Assembly (NCBI GenBank): GCA_945863605.1
Contig: CAMAZP010000018.1
Coordinates: 1 to 61,482, forward strand
DNA: 61,482 bases
Origin: Chitinophaga pinensis
GTDB taxonomy: Bacteria; Bacteroidota; Bacteroidia; Flavobacteriales_D; Crocinitomicaceae
Reading direction: 5' to 3'
The translations under genes were made by a program, and so were the position numbers. Under the pieces are notes generated by a model. It worked only from the letters and a program-made list of their open reading frames with translations. It searched no databases and was not told where the DNA came from. Shown here in pieces: positions 16,728 to 25,612 of this stretch (positions are counted from its first letter, which is position 1; the number at the start of each line of letters is the position of its first letter).

Positions 16728-19402
16728 TACGCTTCTTTGTTTTCAGTTACTTTAAAAATTTTGATTGCATCACTGAATGACTTTAAATCATTCTTCACAT
16801 CTTCCCATTTCTCCTGCTTAATATACACTGGCGTATATGTGTATTCCTTCTGTGCAGCGTTTATGTCTTTGCACCAAGTAGCAAGGCGTTGTATTTTGCG
16901 TATGTCGTCTAAATCTTCACGCCCTTTGGTTTCTAAAATATAAAACGTAGTTGCAGATGTTTTAATAAAGAAGTCGGGAAAGAACGAAGCGATATTTCCG
17001 TTTTCTTTTTGGTATTCAATGCTAAAGTTTACGCCACCTTCGCCAAATGTGTTTTTTGCAAATGAAACAACATCGTTGAACCTGTTTTCGCAGAAAGAAG
17101 AAAATTCCAATTCAAAAGGATTGTCGCCTATGATTTTATTGAAAACTGATTTCTTTGGAACAAGAAAAGGTTGGTTTTCTACAACCTTTGGTTTGGTTAG
17201 TTTCAACGAAATAAAGTTTTTTACTTCCGCTGTTCCTTTGTCAGTTATGGTTAATTCGTCAATGGCTTTTTTGAATGTTGTTTTCAGAATTTCCTTCGGA
17301 TGAATTTCCGAAAGGTTTCTCATTGTTTGTGGGTCGCTTAATTCCACTTCCTTGGTGAAAAGTTGGTATTTGATAAAGCTTTCCACTTTTGGATATAGAA
17401 TATTGAAGCCACTTACCAAACGGCTGTCTTTCAAAATAGCAGAAGTAAAAAAGCCAATTACATTTCTGTAATCAGGCGTTGTGTCTTTAAATACTGTTTT
17501 ATGAGAAAAATCACCATCAATATCATTGAAAACAATCTCTTTTAATTCATCGCTGTTGAATTTTTTCAGAATAACTTTTTCGTTTTTGAATTTGCTTACA
17601 TCAATCAATTCAAGGTTTTTAAACTCTCTGTAAATTCTCGGACTCATTTGCGGAATCGGAATATCCAAAGCTTCTAAATCTTTATTTGGATTTTCTTTGT
17701 CCACTTCAACAATTATAGGCGATTTACCTTTTGAACCTTTGCCCATTGGGCTGTATTGAAATTCTACCCCTTCTGTTTTCAGGCTCTCAACAAATTCTAA
17801 AAACGCTGGTGTTCCAACAACAACCAATTTTTCAGGCATATCCAACGAAAACATTTTTCGCAAACCTCTACCAATTGTTTGCTCGGGAAGGATTTTAGAA
17901 TCAGCACCAAATGGGCGGAGCCCAACAATGGTGGTAACACTTCTAACATCCCAACCTTCACGAAGCATTAAAACCGATACAACGGCTTTGTATGGCGAAT
18001 GGTCTTTGTCTATTTCGTCCGCTGCTTTTCTTAATGCTTCTAATTCTTCTTTGTCTTTTTTGCTTGATGCAGTTTCTTTTATTTCACCCGAATTGTTGGT
18101 ATGAATAGTCAGCACCGAATTTTTCATTGAAGGATAATTACTTTCCAAAAATGCAGCCGCTTGGTCTGCTTCTTTGGTGCTCATTGTCATAATGAAAAGA
18201 ATAGGCGTTTTATGATTTTTGAGTTCTTCATATTGCTGTTCCCATTCTAAATAACCCAAGTGAATATAATCTCGGTAGCGTTCTACAAAGTCAGAAGAAT
18301 CTTTTTCTTGAATTTTTTGTCTTGATGCTTCGTCAGGCAATACTGGCGACTTTACAACATTTTGCTTGATAGCTTCAACCAAAGGATAATCGCAAATTGT
18401 CTGAACGAAAATAGCACCGTTGTTATGTTTAGGAGTAGCGGAATAGTCTGCTTGCAGGCTTATTCCGTTACCGTTTTTCAATTTCAATTTGTTGCTTATG
18501 TCCTCAATGCTTTTGAACCAAGCTAAAGAACTGTCGTGTATGTGATGTGCTTCATCATTCAACACAACCAAATCTTTAATCTTGTCGCTTCTCATTACTT
18601 TCCCAAGGTCTAAACCTTTTGAAGTGTCTGCATCGGGTTTGGGTTTAATACCTAAAAATGTTGTTTCAAAATTTTGTTCAGGTTCTTCGTTAAAGAAAAC
18701 CCGATGAATATTTGTAAGGAAAATGTTACCCGATTCTGTTATTGGTTTTAAGTCGTCTTGAATATGAAGCGTTAATTGAAAATCATTTTTCCAGTCTTTG
18801 TCGTCATAGCCATTGTCAGGGAAAAACGGTTCCTCAAAAAACATTTTAAGTCCGTCAAAGTCTTTGCGTAAACGATTTAAAACAATAATGTTTGGAGCAA
18901 TTACTAAAAAGTCTTTTGATAGAGTGCTGTCTGCTTCGTAAAGTTTATGAAAGTAAGACCAAACCAAAGTCAAGCCCATTACTTTTGTTTTTCCAGCACC
19001 AGTCGCCATTTTAACAACATAACGTGTCCAGTTTTCGTCAAACATACCTGTGCTGACACGTTGTGAAGAGTCAAATTTCATTAACTCGTATTTGTCTTTG
19101 GCGTTAGCTACTTCATAGAGGTAAATTATTGATTCAATGGCTTCACGTTGCGAAAAGAAAAAACTAAATTTTGTCTGCCCGATTAAATGTTCCTGATTAA
19201 ACCAAAAGTTCAATAAAGATTTTGAAGTTTCAGAAGCACCTTTGTAATCTTCTTCTCTCCACTTGGCAACTGCAAGTCTGATTTTATAAACCAAAGGTGG
19301 CAACAACTTTTCATAGGCATTCTGAAAAGCGTCCATTTGGATTTGTGTCGGTGCCCACCTTTCATTCGGTGTCAATATTTTAAACGGGTCTGATAACTTC
19401 AT
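16727..19402 (-). CDS. res: Type III restriction enzyme Res subunit (helicase-endonuclease)
   Basis: 891 residues, full length. Walker A MATGAGKTK at 132-140, Walker B/DEAH in VVLNDEAHHIHDS near 280, SF2 motif VI region SKILPEQTIGRGLRK, and a C-terminal PD-ExK nuclease with FFPDFFIK at about 807 and YILETKGRED near 825. It forms a complex with Mod and cuts DNA near unmethylated sites in head-to-head orientation. First gene of the operon res-mod-albA; the start ATG follows a G/T-rich non-coding segment and repeat C. All catalytic residues are present, so the system looks active. Confidence 0.93.
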   Translation of the reverse strand: MKLSDPFKILTPNERWAPTQIQMDAFQNAYEKLLPPLVYKIRLAVAKWREEDYKGASETSKSLLNFWFNQEHLIGQTKFSFFFSQREAIESIIYLYEVANAKDKYELMKFDSSQRVSTGMFDENWTRYVVKMATGAGKTKVMGLTLVWSYFHKLYEADSTLSKDFLVIAPNIIVLNRLRKDFDGLKMFFEEPFFPDNGYDDKDWKNDFQLTLHIQDDLKPITESGNIFLTNIHRVFFNEEPEQNFETTFLGIKPKPDADTSKGLDLGKVMRSDKIKDLVVLNDEAHHIHDSSLAWFKSIEDISNKLKLKNGNGISLQADYSATPKHNNGAIFVQTICDYPLVEAIKQNVVKSPVLPDEASRQKIQEKDSSDFVERYRDYIHLGYLEWEQQYEELKNHKTPILFIMTMSTKEADQAAAFLESNYPSMKNSVLTIHTNNSGEIKETASSKKDKEELEALRKAADEIDKDHSPYKAVVSVLMLREGWDVRSVTTIVGLRPFGADSKILPEQTIGRGLRKMFSLDMPEKLVVVGTPAFLEFVESLKTEGVEFQYSPMGKGSKGKSPIIVEVDKENPNKDLEALDIPIPQMSPRIYREFKNLELIDVSKFKNEKVILKKFNSDELKEIVFNDIDGDFSHKTVFKDTTPDYRNVIGFFTSAILKDSRLVSGFNILYPKVESFIKYQLFTKEVELSDPQTMRNLSEIHPKEILKTTFKKAIDELTITDKGTAEVKNFISLKLTKPKVVENQPFLVPKKSVFNKIIGDNPFELEFSSFCENRFNDVVSFAKNTFGEGGVNFSIEYQKENGNIASFFPDFFIKTSATTFYILETKGREDLDDIRKIQRLATWCKDINAAQKEYTYTPVYIKQEKWEDVKNDLKSFSDAIKIFKVTENKEA

Positions 19403-19439
19403 TTACTTATTTATTTCGTTTCAAAGTTAATATTTATAC

Positions 19440-19660
19440 CGGTGCGTTGGCAAAAAAGTGGCTCTTTTGGTTTTGCGAAGGGTAGGCTTGTGTGTCGGGC
19501 AAAACCAAATGTACCAGATGTGTGGCTGGCTTTTTTTTCTGTCGTCTGATGGTCGCACTGTCGGTCTGTTGGGGTTGCCTGTAAAGTTTTCGGGCTTTGC
19601 GCTCGGGCGGGTTTCGAAGCTCAAAACTGTCTGCCAGCGCTGAACTTAAAAAGAAGCACA
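19440..19660. other. G/T-rich non-coding segment right of the RM operon
   Basis: The plus strand is G- and T-rich (GTTTTGCGAAGGGTAGGC, CGCTCGGGCGGGTTTCGAAG), with frames open on both strands as expected from composition and no convincing gene. It mirrors the segment at 12856-13110 on the other side of the operon and contains the promoter region of res. Confidence 0.55.
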
Positions 19661-19671
19661 AAGCTTCTTTT

Positions 19672-19765
19672 ATCACTGAACTTCCAATTTCTTATAGGTG
19701 CTGTTTTAGCCAGTGGTTTTTTTCCACCGTCATTGCAGACCATTATCAATATTGATTTTCATCTG
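19672..19765. repeat. Dispersed repeat, copy C
   Basis: Similar to copy B over about 85 bases; minus-strand reading gives M-x-x-x-DGG then LAKTAP and RNW, versus DGG, LAITAP and KNW in copy B. Same orientation as A and B. Confidence 0.7.
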
Positions 19766-19797
19766 ACTTTTTGTATTGATTCTGGTAATTTAATTTT

Positions 19798-21078
19798 TTA
19801 TAAATAAGGCTGTACACTTATTTTTGCATTAACTTGGTTATTTACAAATAACCTAAAATCATTATTAGGTTTTGCATTATTTAAAAATTTCGAAAGAATT
19901 TCATTTTCGCCAATTAATTGAGACATTGTGCGTTTATGAGTTAATGCCTTGTAAAGCTCTTGCCCCGGATCATCAAAGAATAAATCAAAATCAATAATAG
20001 ACTCAAGAATAAAAAACTCTATAAAATCCTTAAAATTTAAACTTGAATTCCCCGAGCCATAATCCATTGCAGTATTATAAAGATTCCTTAGCTTATTTTG
20101 AAGGCTTGTTGTATTTCTAACTGACTGTTCTGTTCTGTCTACTTTGTAAAAATGAGGCATACAAGATGCAAATTCTTGTAAACTTGTTGGTAAATAACTT
20201 CCTCTGTTATAGCTAATTAGTAAATTGCTTATTACTACTGCGAAATCATCTGCACACAAACTGTTTACATGCTGAAAATAATTTGTCATATTACTTGGGT
20301 CAAAATATTCAAAAAATGAAGGGTTTTTTAAATTAAAATTTTTAACACAATAAAGTGGCATGCCGACTGTGAATTGTTTTTTTAATTCAAAATCAATTTC
20401 CCCTTCCCAATCCTTGTTTTTTAATGGAGATTTTTCTATTACCACATCTTCGTAATCAGTTCTAAGATCTTTGTTTAAATTATAAAATCGATCTGAAAAA
20501 TATGAACCAAAAATTAAATTAAAACCTGGGTTCTTATCATCTGCTGTTAAATCGTTATACGCTCCAATAATAGGAAAGATTCCTTTAGGTAGAGTATACA
20601 AAAAACCAGAATCTTGATTTATTATGTTTTTTAAAGGTCGGTCAAGTTTGTTTTCGCGTTCAATTTTATTTTTAATAGATTTTAAAGTAGATTCATCATT
20701 TGGTGAATATTGAAATTGAATTGGATTTGAAGCTGCATTTTTAATAAAAATTCTATTTGAAAATAAAAATGCACTTTTAGTAGAATCATTTTTATAGGCG
20801 TAAATTAAAAGTACATCAGGTTCAATGCCAAATAGGTCTTTAAATATTATTTGAGCATTTTTGAATAAGTCAGTGTGTTGCAAGTAAAAAGGTATACGAG
20901 TTGATGCGAGATCAATGATTCTCGGAACAGCACAAACATATTGATCTACATTGGCTTGGTTAATTATCAATGATAGATTTGGAACCGGAATGTTATTTCT
21001 GCTTCGTGATGCAAAGAAAAAATCATCATGAATTAAAACTGTACTAATCTTACTGGGTGATGGAGGTATAAGGACCAT
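19798..21078 (-). CDS. Hypothetical protein beside the type III RM cassette
   Basis: 426 residues, no signal peptide, membrane segment or nucleotide-binding motif that I recognise. Tyr/Phe/Asn-rich, with a helical C-terminal part (FKDFIEFFILESIIDFDLFF, then ELYKALTHKRTMSQ). Composition is as AT-rich as the neighbours. Same strand as the RM operon, upstream of repeat C, with 624 bases free of genes before it. The position in a defence island makes a defence role possible, but nothing in the sequence proves it. Confidence 0.6.
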   Translation of the reverse strand: MVLIPPSPSKISTVLIHDDFFFASRSRNNIPVPNLSLIINQANVDQYVCAVPRIIDLASTRIPFYLQHTDLFKNAQIIFKDLFGIEPDVLLIYAYKNDSTKSAFLFSNRIFIKNAASNPIQFQYSPNDESTLKSIKNKIERENKLDRPLKNIINQDSGFLYTLPKGIFPIIGAYNDLTADDKNPGFNLIFGSYFSDRFYNLNKDLRTDYEDVVIEKSPLKNKDWEGEIDFELKKQFTVGMPLYCVKNFNLKNPSFFEYFDPSNMTNYFQHVNSLCADDFAVVISNLLISYNRGSYLPTSLQEFASCMPHFYKVDRTEQSVRNTTSLQNKLRNLYNTAMDYGSGNSSLNFKDFIEFFILESIIDFDLFFDDPGQELYKALTHKRTMSQLIGENEILSKFLNNAKPNNDFRLFVNNQVNAKISVQPYL

Positions 21079-21702
21079 ATATTTCTGGTTTATTTGTGAG
21101 TAAAATATTATTAATTGTGATATTAAATCTAATAGTTGAAATTCAATTTCTAATAGTTGGTTTTTAATTTTTTGATTTTACTGTCTTTGTTTTACTGCTT
21201 AATTTCGGTCTGTTGTTTGTTGTTGTACTGTAGTCCTACCATTCGCTATAATTCGTAAATCTACGAACCTCCTCAACTTCAGCTATATTTTCAAAAACTG
21301 AATTTTCATAACTAATTGAAATACAAATATAAAAATGATAATAATCGAATAACGAATTACTTACAATTAAATTTAACTGTTTTTGAAAATGAAAATTAGC
21401 AAATTTTTTGAGCATTGTATTCCAAAGATAAAAATTTATCTGAAAACTCAAAGGTGATTCGCTGTGGAGAACAGAAAACTAGGATTGTAGAATTCTTAAT
21501 GTTGAATTGTTAAATTTTTTATTAGATTAAACATTCATGATTAACTACAACTTTGGAGTAAAGATTTTAAATATCATCCTCCTTCCGTCCTCCTTCAAAG
21601 GAGGAAACCGAATCTCACTTCGAGTAAAGATTTAGCTATAATTTTCTTCGAGTATAATTCCAATCAAGCATCAAAAATCAAGTATCCAAAATCCAATCTC
21701 AT
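21079..21702. other. 624-base intergenic region
   Basis: AT-rich with no supported gene. It contains a short perfect hairpin CCTCCTT-CA-AAGGAGG (21589-21604) without a T tract. A 71-codon minus frame at 21236-21451 looks like chance. This is the border between the defence island and the housekeeping operon. Confidence 0.5.
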
Positions 21703-22923
21703 TTACTCCAATCCCTTCGAATAGTTTTCCAAATACTTAAATCCTTCAGTCAGTTCGCCATCTAAATTCGTTTGACTTCCTTTTGCAATCATATTATCAG
21801 GGTCTTCTCCAAATAAACGAGGTAAAACATGTTTCAATAATTCATTACCAAAATCTTCGGATGCATCTTTTGGAAGTTCACAAGGTAAATTATCAATCGA
21901 CATGACTGCAATCGCACCTTCGTTCAAATAATCGACTTCCTTTCCTGTTTGTGGGTTGTAACCGAATATTGGGTTTCCGATTTTACTTGCACGAATTGTT
22001 GCGGCAATTGGGCCATTCACATCACACGAAATGTCAGCAATCACTTGAATTCGATTGTTTGGCGCTTGTAAATCTTCTTGTGTTAAAATGATTGGTGATT
22101 TTGCACTCCAGAAATGACAAGGAATGTACATGTCTGTTTTGGAAACATAGCGATTGAAAGTAGATTTATACAATTCTGGGGTGGAATAAAACTCTGATTT
22201 AACAAAAGTTCCACCATCTTTTCTGCCGTAATAATCTTCCACTTCTAATTGAGCGTATATCGGTTCGTCAAATTCTTGCGTCAAAAATTCTCCCGGACTT
22301 ACTTCTTTAATTGGCAATAAGTCAATTATTTCTTGAGCGCCATGTCCAACACGACCAAATCCAGTTAATATAATTCTGAAATTTTGTGGAAGTACCACTT
22401 TTTTCAATTCTTCTTCTACTTCTTTGCGGTCCACACACAAATGAGCAGGTTTCAATTCATACGTTTTTGACTTTAAACCGTACGTTAGAAAAGCGTTGTA
22501 ACAACCAACAATTCCAGCATAACGACCGAAACCAATGACACGTTTGTTGTATTTGTCTTTGATCACTTCATAATCAACTAATTGAATTTTGTTTTCAAGT
22601 AATGCTTGAAGTAAGGCGCGATTATATGGCTGTTTTTTAATCGTATGTGAGAAAAAGAAAAACGTTTTATTTGGAATTAAATCTTCAATTTGAACCTCTT
22701 TCACACCAAAAATGATATCGCAATTTTCTAATGAATCAACAATTTCAATTCCTTCTGCTTGGTATTCTTCATCTTTAAAAGTTCTAATTGGACTTTTTTG
22801 AACGAGTACTTTTACAGTTGGATAGATGGTTTCAATGGCTTTGCATTGTTTTGGGGTTAACGTAACTCGGAAATCTGGCGGCACTTTCCCTTCTTTAATC
22901 ACTCCGATGGTAATGTAGTTCAT
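21703..22923 (-). CDS. Alanine dehydrogenase/saccharopine dehydrogenase-like NAD(P)-dependent oxidoreductase
   Basis: 406 residues. AlaDH/PNT-type N-terminal domain (IGVIKEGKVPPDFRVTLTP, Lys and Arg positions of the fold) and a Rossmann part with RIILTGFGRVGHGAQEI at about residue 185, plus IADISCDVNGPIAATIRAS. Members catalyse NAD-linked reductive amination or its reverse (lysine-forming saccharopine dehydrogenase, alanine dehydrogenase); the glycine-rich loop GFGRVG favours the saccharopine type. Last gene of the operon lipoprotein, epimerase-CBS, DAHPS, kdsC, this gene, with only 10 bases after kdsC. The exact substrate is not determined. Confidence 0.75.
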   Translation of the reverse strand: MNYITIGVIKEGKVPPDFRVTLTPKQCKAIETIYPTVKVLVQKSPIRTFKDEEYQAEGIEIVDSLENCDIIFGVKEVQIEDLIPNKTFFFFSHTIKKQPYNRALLQALLENKIQLVDYEVIKDKYNKRVIGFGRYAGIVGCYNAFLTYGLKSKTYELKPAHLCVDRKEVEEELKKVVLPQNFRIILTGFGRVGHGAQEIIDLLPIKEVSPGEFLTQEFDEPIYAQLEVEDYYGRKDGGTFVKSEFYSTPELYKSTFNRYVSKTDMYIPCHFWSAKSPIILTQEDLQAPNNRIQVIADISCDVNGPIAATIRASKIGNPIFGYNPQTGKEVDYLNEGAIAVMSIDNLPCELPKDASEDFGNELLKHVLPRLFGEDPDNMIAKGSQTNLDGELTEGFKYLENYSKGLE

Positions 22924-22933
22924 GTTTTAATTT

Positions 22934-23611
22934 TTATTGAATTGGTTCATTTAATAGGTAGGTGTCGATAAACTCGCGCACACAACCGTCTCCCCCTTTT
23001 TTTGCCAAAATAATATGACAATTTGATTTAACAAGAGGAACAGCATTAGCTGGACACACTGCCAAACCTACTTTTTTCATTATTTCTAAATCATTTATAT
23101 CGTCGCCAATAATTGCAACTTGAGCAAGTTCGATACTCAATTCTGTACACCATTGTTGTAGAATTTGTATTTTTGGCTCTCTTCCAACATAACATTTTTG
23201 GATTCCCAATAACGCAGCACGACTTTGAACAATATGTGAGGTAAAACCAGATGAAATGATTCCAACTTCAACTCCCATTTTCGCTAAATGCAATAATGCC
23301 ATTCCATCGTGCGTATGAAAACGCTTTTGCTGGTCGCCATTTTCAGAAACATACATACCACCATCAGTTAAAACTCCGTCCACGTCAAGAATAAGTAACT
23401 TAATTTGCGCTAATTTTTCACGAAATAAAGCTGGCTTAAACATTGGTTTGAATAGGAGGGAAAGTAAGTCCACTTCGTATTCTTCACAGATTGCTTGTAA
23501 ATCAAACATGCTCAATTCGAGTACGTTATCTGCATTCAAGTCATTTAGAAATTCATTGAAATCAACACCGAATTTGGCACAAAGACCTTTAATATTTTGT
23601 TCTAAATGCAT
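22934..23611 (-). CDS. kdsC: 3-deoxy-D-manno-octulosonate 8-phosphate phosphatase (KdsC-type HAD)
   Basis: 225 residues. HAD motif I LLILDVDGVLTDGGMY at about 75-90, motif II region VGIISSGFTS, and motif III/IV AIIGDDINDLEIMKKVG then a KKGGDGCVREF end, all as in KdsC, which removes phosphate from Kdo-8-P in lipid A core synthesis in the cytoplasm. An N-terminal extension of about 60 residues (an acidic helical segment) is unusual; standard KdsC is about 170-190 residues. Start 1 base beyond the stop of the DAHP synthase gene. Confidence 0.85.
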   Translation of the reverse strand: MHLEQNIKGLCAKFGVDFNEFLNDLNADNVLELSMFDLQAICEEYEVDLLSLLFKPMFKPALFREKLAQIKLLILDVDGVLTDGGMYVSENGDQQKRFHTHDGMALLHLAKMGVEVGIISSGFTSHIVQSRAALLGIQKCYVGREPKIQILQQWCTELSIELAQVAIIGDDINDLEIMKKVGLAVCPANAVPLVKSNCHIILAKKGGDGCVREFIDTYLLNEPIQ

Positions 23612-23612
23612 T

Positions 23613-24611
23613 TTAAATCATATTATATCCTACACTTGCAGCAACAGGTCGCAATTGATTCAACAAACGCTCAAATTCTTCGTAATTCAATTGTTGCGAA
23701 GCGTCTGATTTTGCCACTTTCGGATTTGGATGTGCTTCAATCAATAAACCATCAATTCCCATTGCAACACACGCTTTCGCAAGATTTGGAATACCATAAG
23801 CATAACCCATAGCATGAGATGGATCTAGGATAATTGGTAAATTCGTGTATTCTTGCAACCAAGCCACACCACATAAATCCAAGGTGAAACGGGTTCCTGT
23901 TTCAAAGGTGCGAATTCCTCTTTCGCAAAGAATGACATTTTCATTTCCACCAGAAAGCACAAATTCTGCCGCCTGCACAAATTCTTGTAAAGTTGTTCCG
24001 AAACCACGTTTAATTAAAACAGGTTTTTGTGTTTTTGCACAAGCACGTAAAATTCCTTGGTCGTACATCGCTTTTGCACCAACTTGTATGATGTCAGTAT
24101 ATTCAATGATTTCATCAATATGAGTGGCATCGCGCGCTTCTGTGATTACGTTTAAACCATAATCTTCACGCATTTTAGCTAGTAATTTCAAACCATCTAA
24201 ACCCATTCCTTGAAAAGAATAAGGGCTCGTTCTAGGTTTGTAGCAGCCGCCTCGAAGTGTGGTTAAACCTAGTTTTACTAATAATTCAGCTGAAGAACGT
24301 ATTTGCTCTTCGGACTCAACTGAACAAGGTCCACCGATTAAAATAGTATTGTTTGTTGAACCTCCAATGCTTGTATTTCCAAATTTTACAGTACGTTTTT
24401 CGCTTTTGTATTTTTTGGAAGCGAGTTGCATATCGTTTGGAAAAACCCAAAATGTATCAGTTAATGGTTCTAATTCGGCATGAACTTCTTTCATTCCCGA
24501 ACTTGTAATTAAAACTTGCACGCCCTCACTTACAATGTGAAAAGCTTTATGTTTCTCCGAAAGCAAAGCAGCGATTTCGTTTGAAACGGAATTTTTAAGA
24601 TGAATAATCAT
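23613..24611 (-). CDS. aroF: 3-deoxy-7-phosphoheptulonate (DAHP) synthase, AroF/AroA(Q)-beta type
   Basis: 332 residues: an N-terminal ferredoxin-like subdomain (about 1-85) then the barrel with ILIGGPCSVESEEQI, GGCYKPRTSPYSFQG, VLIKRGFGTTLQEF, LCERGIRTFE and PIILDPSHAMG. The KPRTSPYSFQG and CERGIRTFE motifs point to DAHP synthase, not Kdo-8-P synthase. It condenses PEP and erythrose-4-P, the first shikimate step. The start overlaps the preceding gene by 4 bases (ATGA). It sits between an epimerase-CBS gene and kdsC. Confidence 0.88.
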   Translation of the reverse strand: MIIHLKNSVSNEIAALLSEKHKAFHIVSEGVQVLITSSGMKEVHAELEPLTDTFWVFPNDMQLASKKYKSEKRTVKFGNTSIGGSTNNTILIGGPCSVESEEQIRSSAELLVKLGLTTLRGGCYKPRTSPYSFQGMGLDGLKLLAKMREDYGLNVITEARDATHIDEIIEYTDIIQVGAKAMYDQGILRACAKTQKPVLIKRGFGTTLQEFVQAAEFVLSGGNENVILCERGIRTFETGTRFTLDLCGVAWLQEYTNLPIILDPSHAMGYAYGIPNLAKACVAMGIDGLLIEAHPNPKVAKSDASQQLNYEEFERLLNQLRPVAASVGYNMI

Positions 24612-25612
24612 ATTTCTCCTTTAATAAGGTGGACAAAATTAATAATTCCAACGGCATTTCCTTGCTTGTCAACAACTGGAAAATACATTACTGGAAAATG
24701 ACATTTTTTTATCAATTGTAAAAGCGCTACAACCGTTGCTGATGCTTCAATTATTATCGGATTTGAATTGATTAAATCGTTTGGAATAATTTCACTTGGA
24801 TTATCAATTTTACGCAAAAGTGCTTTACGAATATCAGCGCTCGAAACGATTCCTTTAAATTGATTGTTTTTGTCGAGCATTAGTGTGAAACCAAAATCTC
24901 CATTTTCAACTGCTTCCAAAATAGATTTTGTAGTACACGTTTCAATATAATCTCTCGGACTTTCTTCAAGCGGAATCATGAAATCACCAACAGTGTACTG
25001 CGATTCTATTTCTCGTTTTGTTAAATTCATCAAAGCGTGACCGATACTTGGTGCATTAAACAAATACGAACCTGATACAGAAGAACTTACTCCCATATTT
25101 CGCAAGATGAAAGAAACTTCTCCGTTTACGCCACCGTCAACATGGATGGATTTATTAGGATATTTCGCTCTGAATTGACGTATTTTTGAAAAATTGACTT
25201 TGTCGAAAACACCACCACTTTGCCCTGGAATTGTTGCCATTATTAAGATAAAATCAAAATGTTGGTAGGCATCAAAAGCAGTAATTGGAGTAGGAGTGAT
25301 GAGCGCTAAACCTTTCTTCCCAGTTATATCAGCTGGAATTTCTAAAGGCGATTTTAAATCTTCAAATTGAAAGGTTAAGTATTCAACAGGATGTTTGCGT
25401 AATAAATCCCAGTATTTATAAGGGTTGTTGGTAATAATGTGTAAATCAATTGGTAGCGAACACCATTTACGAATTTTCTGAATGTCAGTAAAAACGTTTA
25501 AATCATCGTTGCAATCTACATGTAATAAATCCACTTGATGTGCCACGAGATCTTCAATCACTTCTTTCAAAGGTCGAACCTTGTCACTATAAATCGAGGC
25601 TGAAATTTTCAT
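24608..25612 (-). CDS. Ribulose-phosphate 3-epimerase-like barrel fused to a CBS domain pair
   Basis: 334 residues. Residues 1-210 match ribulose-5-phosphate epimerases: SAS at 4-6, LLHVD with His31 and Asp33, DLHIIT with His58, MATIPGQSGGVF and IHVDGGVNGE, so all metal and catalytic positions are there. Residues about 215-334 form two CBS motifs (GFTLMLDKNNQFKGIVSSAD and FPVVDKQGNAVGIINFVH), which normally bind adenine nucleotides and regulate activity. RPE-CBS is not the usual architecture; the CBS pair recalls KdsD (SIS-CBS), and kdsC is in the same operon. It is preceded by a lipoprotein gene with TAATG overlap. The substrate may not be ribulose-5-P. Confidence 0.8.
   Translation of the reverse strand: MKISASIYSDKVRPLKEVIEDLVAHQVDLLHVDCNDDLNVFTDIQKIRKWCSLPIDLHIITNNPYKYWDLLRKHPVEYLTFQFEDLKSPLEIPADITGKKGLALITPTPITAFDAYQHFDFILIMATIPGQSGGVFDKVNFSKIRQFRAKYPNKSIHVDGGVNGEVSFILRNMGVSSSVSGSYLFNAPSIGHALMNLTKREIESQYTVGDFMIPLEESPRDYIETCTTKSILEAVENGDFGFTLMLDKNNQFKGIVSSADIRKALLRKIDNPSEIIPNDLINSNPIIIEASATVVALLQLIKKCHFPVMYFPVVDKQGNAVGIINFVHLIKGEI

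Noticed and set aside
16479..18000. Numerous plus-strand frames across res and mod
   Set aside because: They are antisense shadows of well-supported genes.
11045..19765. Integron cassette array with attC sites
   Set aside because: The repeats A-C recall attC in having an invertible core, but no integrase gene, no GTTRRRY core and no regular one-gene cassettes are visible.
21236..21451. 71-codon minus frame
   Set aside because: AT-driven, aromatic-rich, no credible translation signal and no family resemblance.
23613..24611. Kdo-8-phosphate synthase instead of DAHP synthase
   Set aside because: The KPRTSPYSFQG and CERGIRTFE motifs are those of DAHP synthase; the Asn-Arg-Ser-type Kdo8PS motif is absent.
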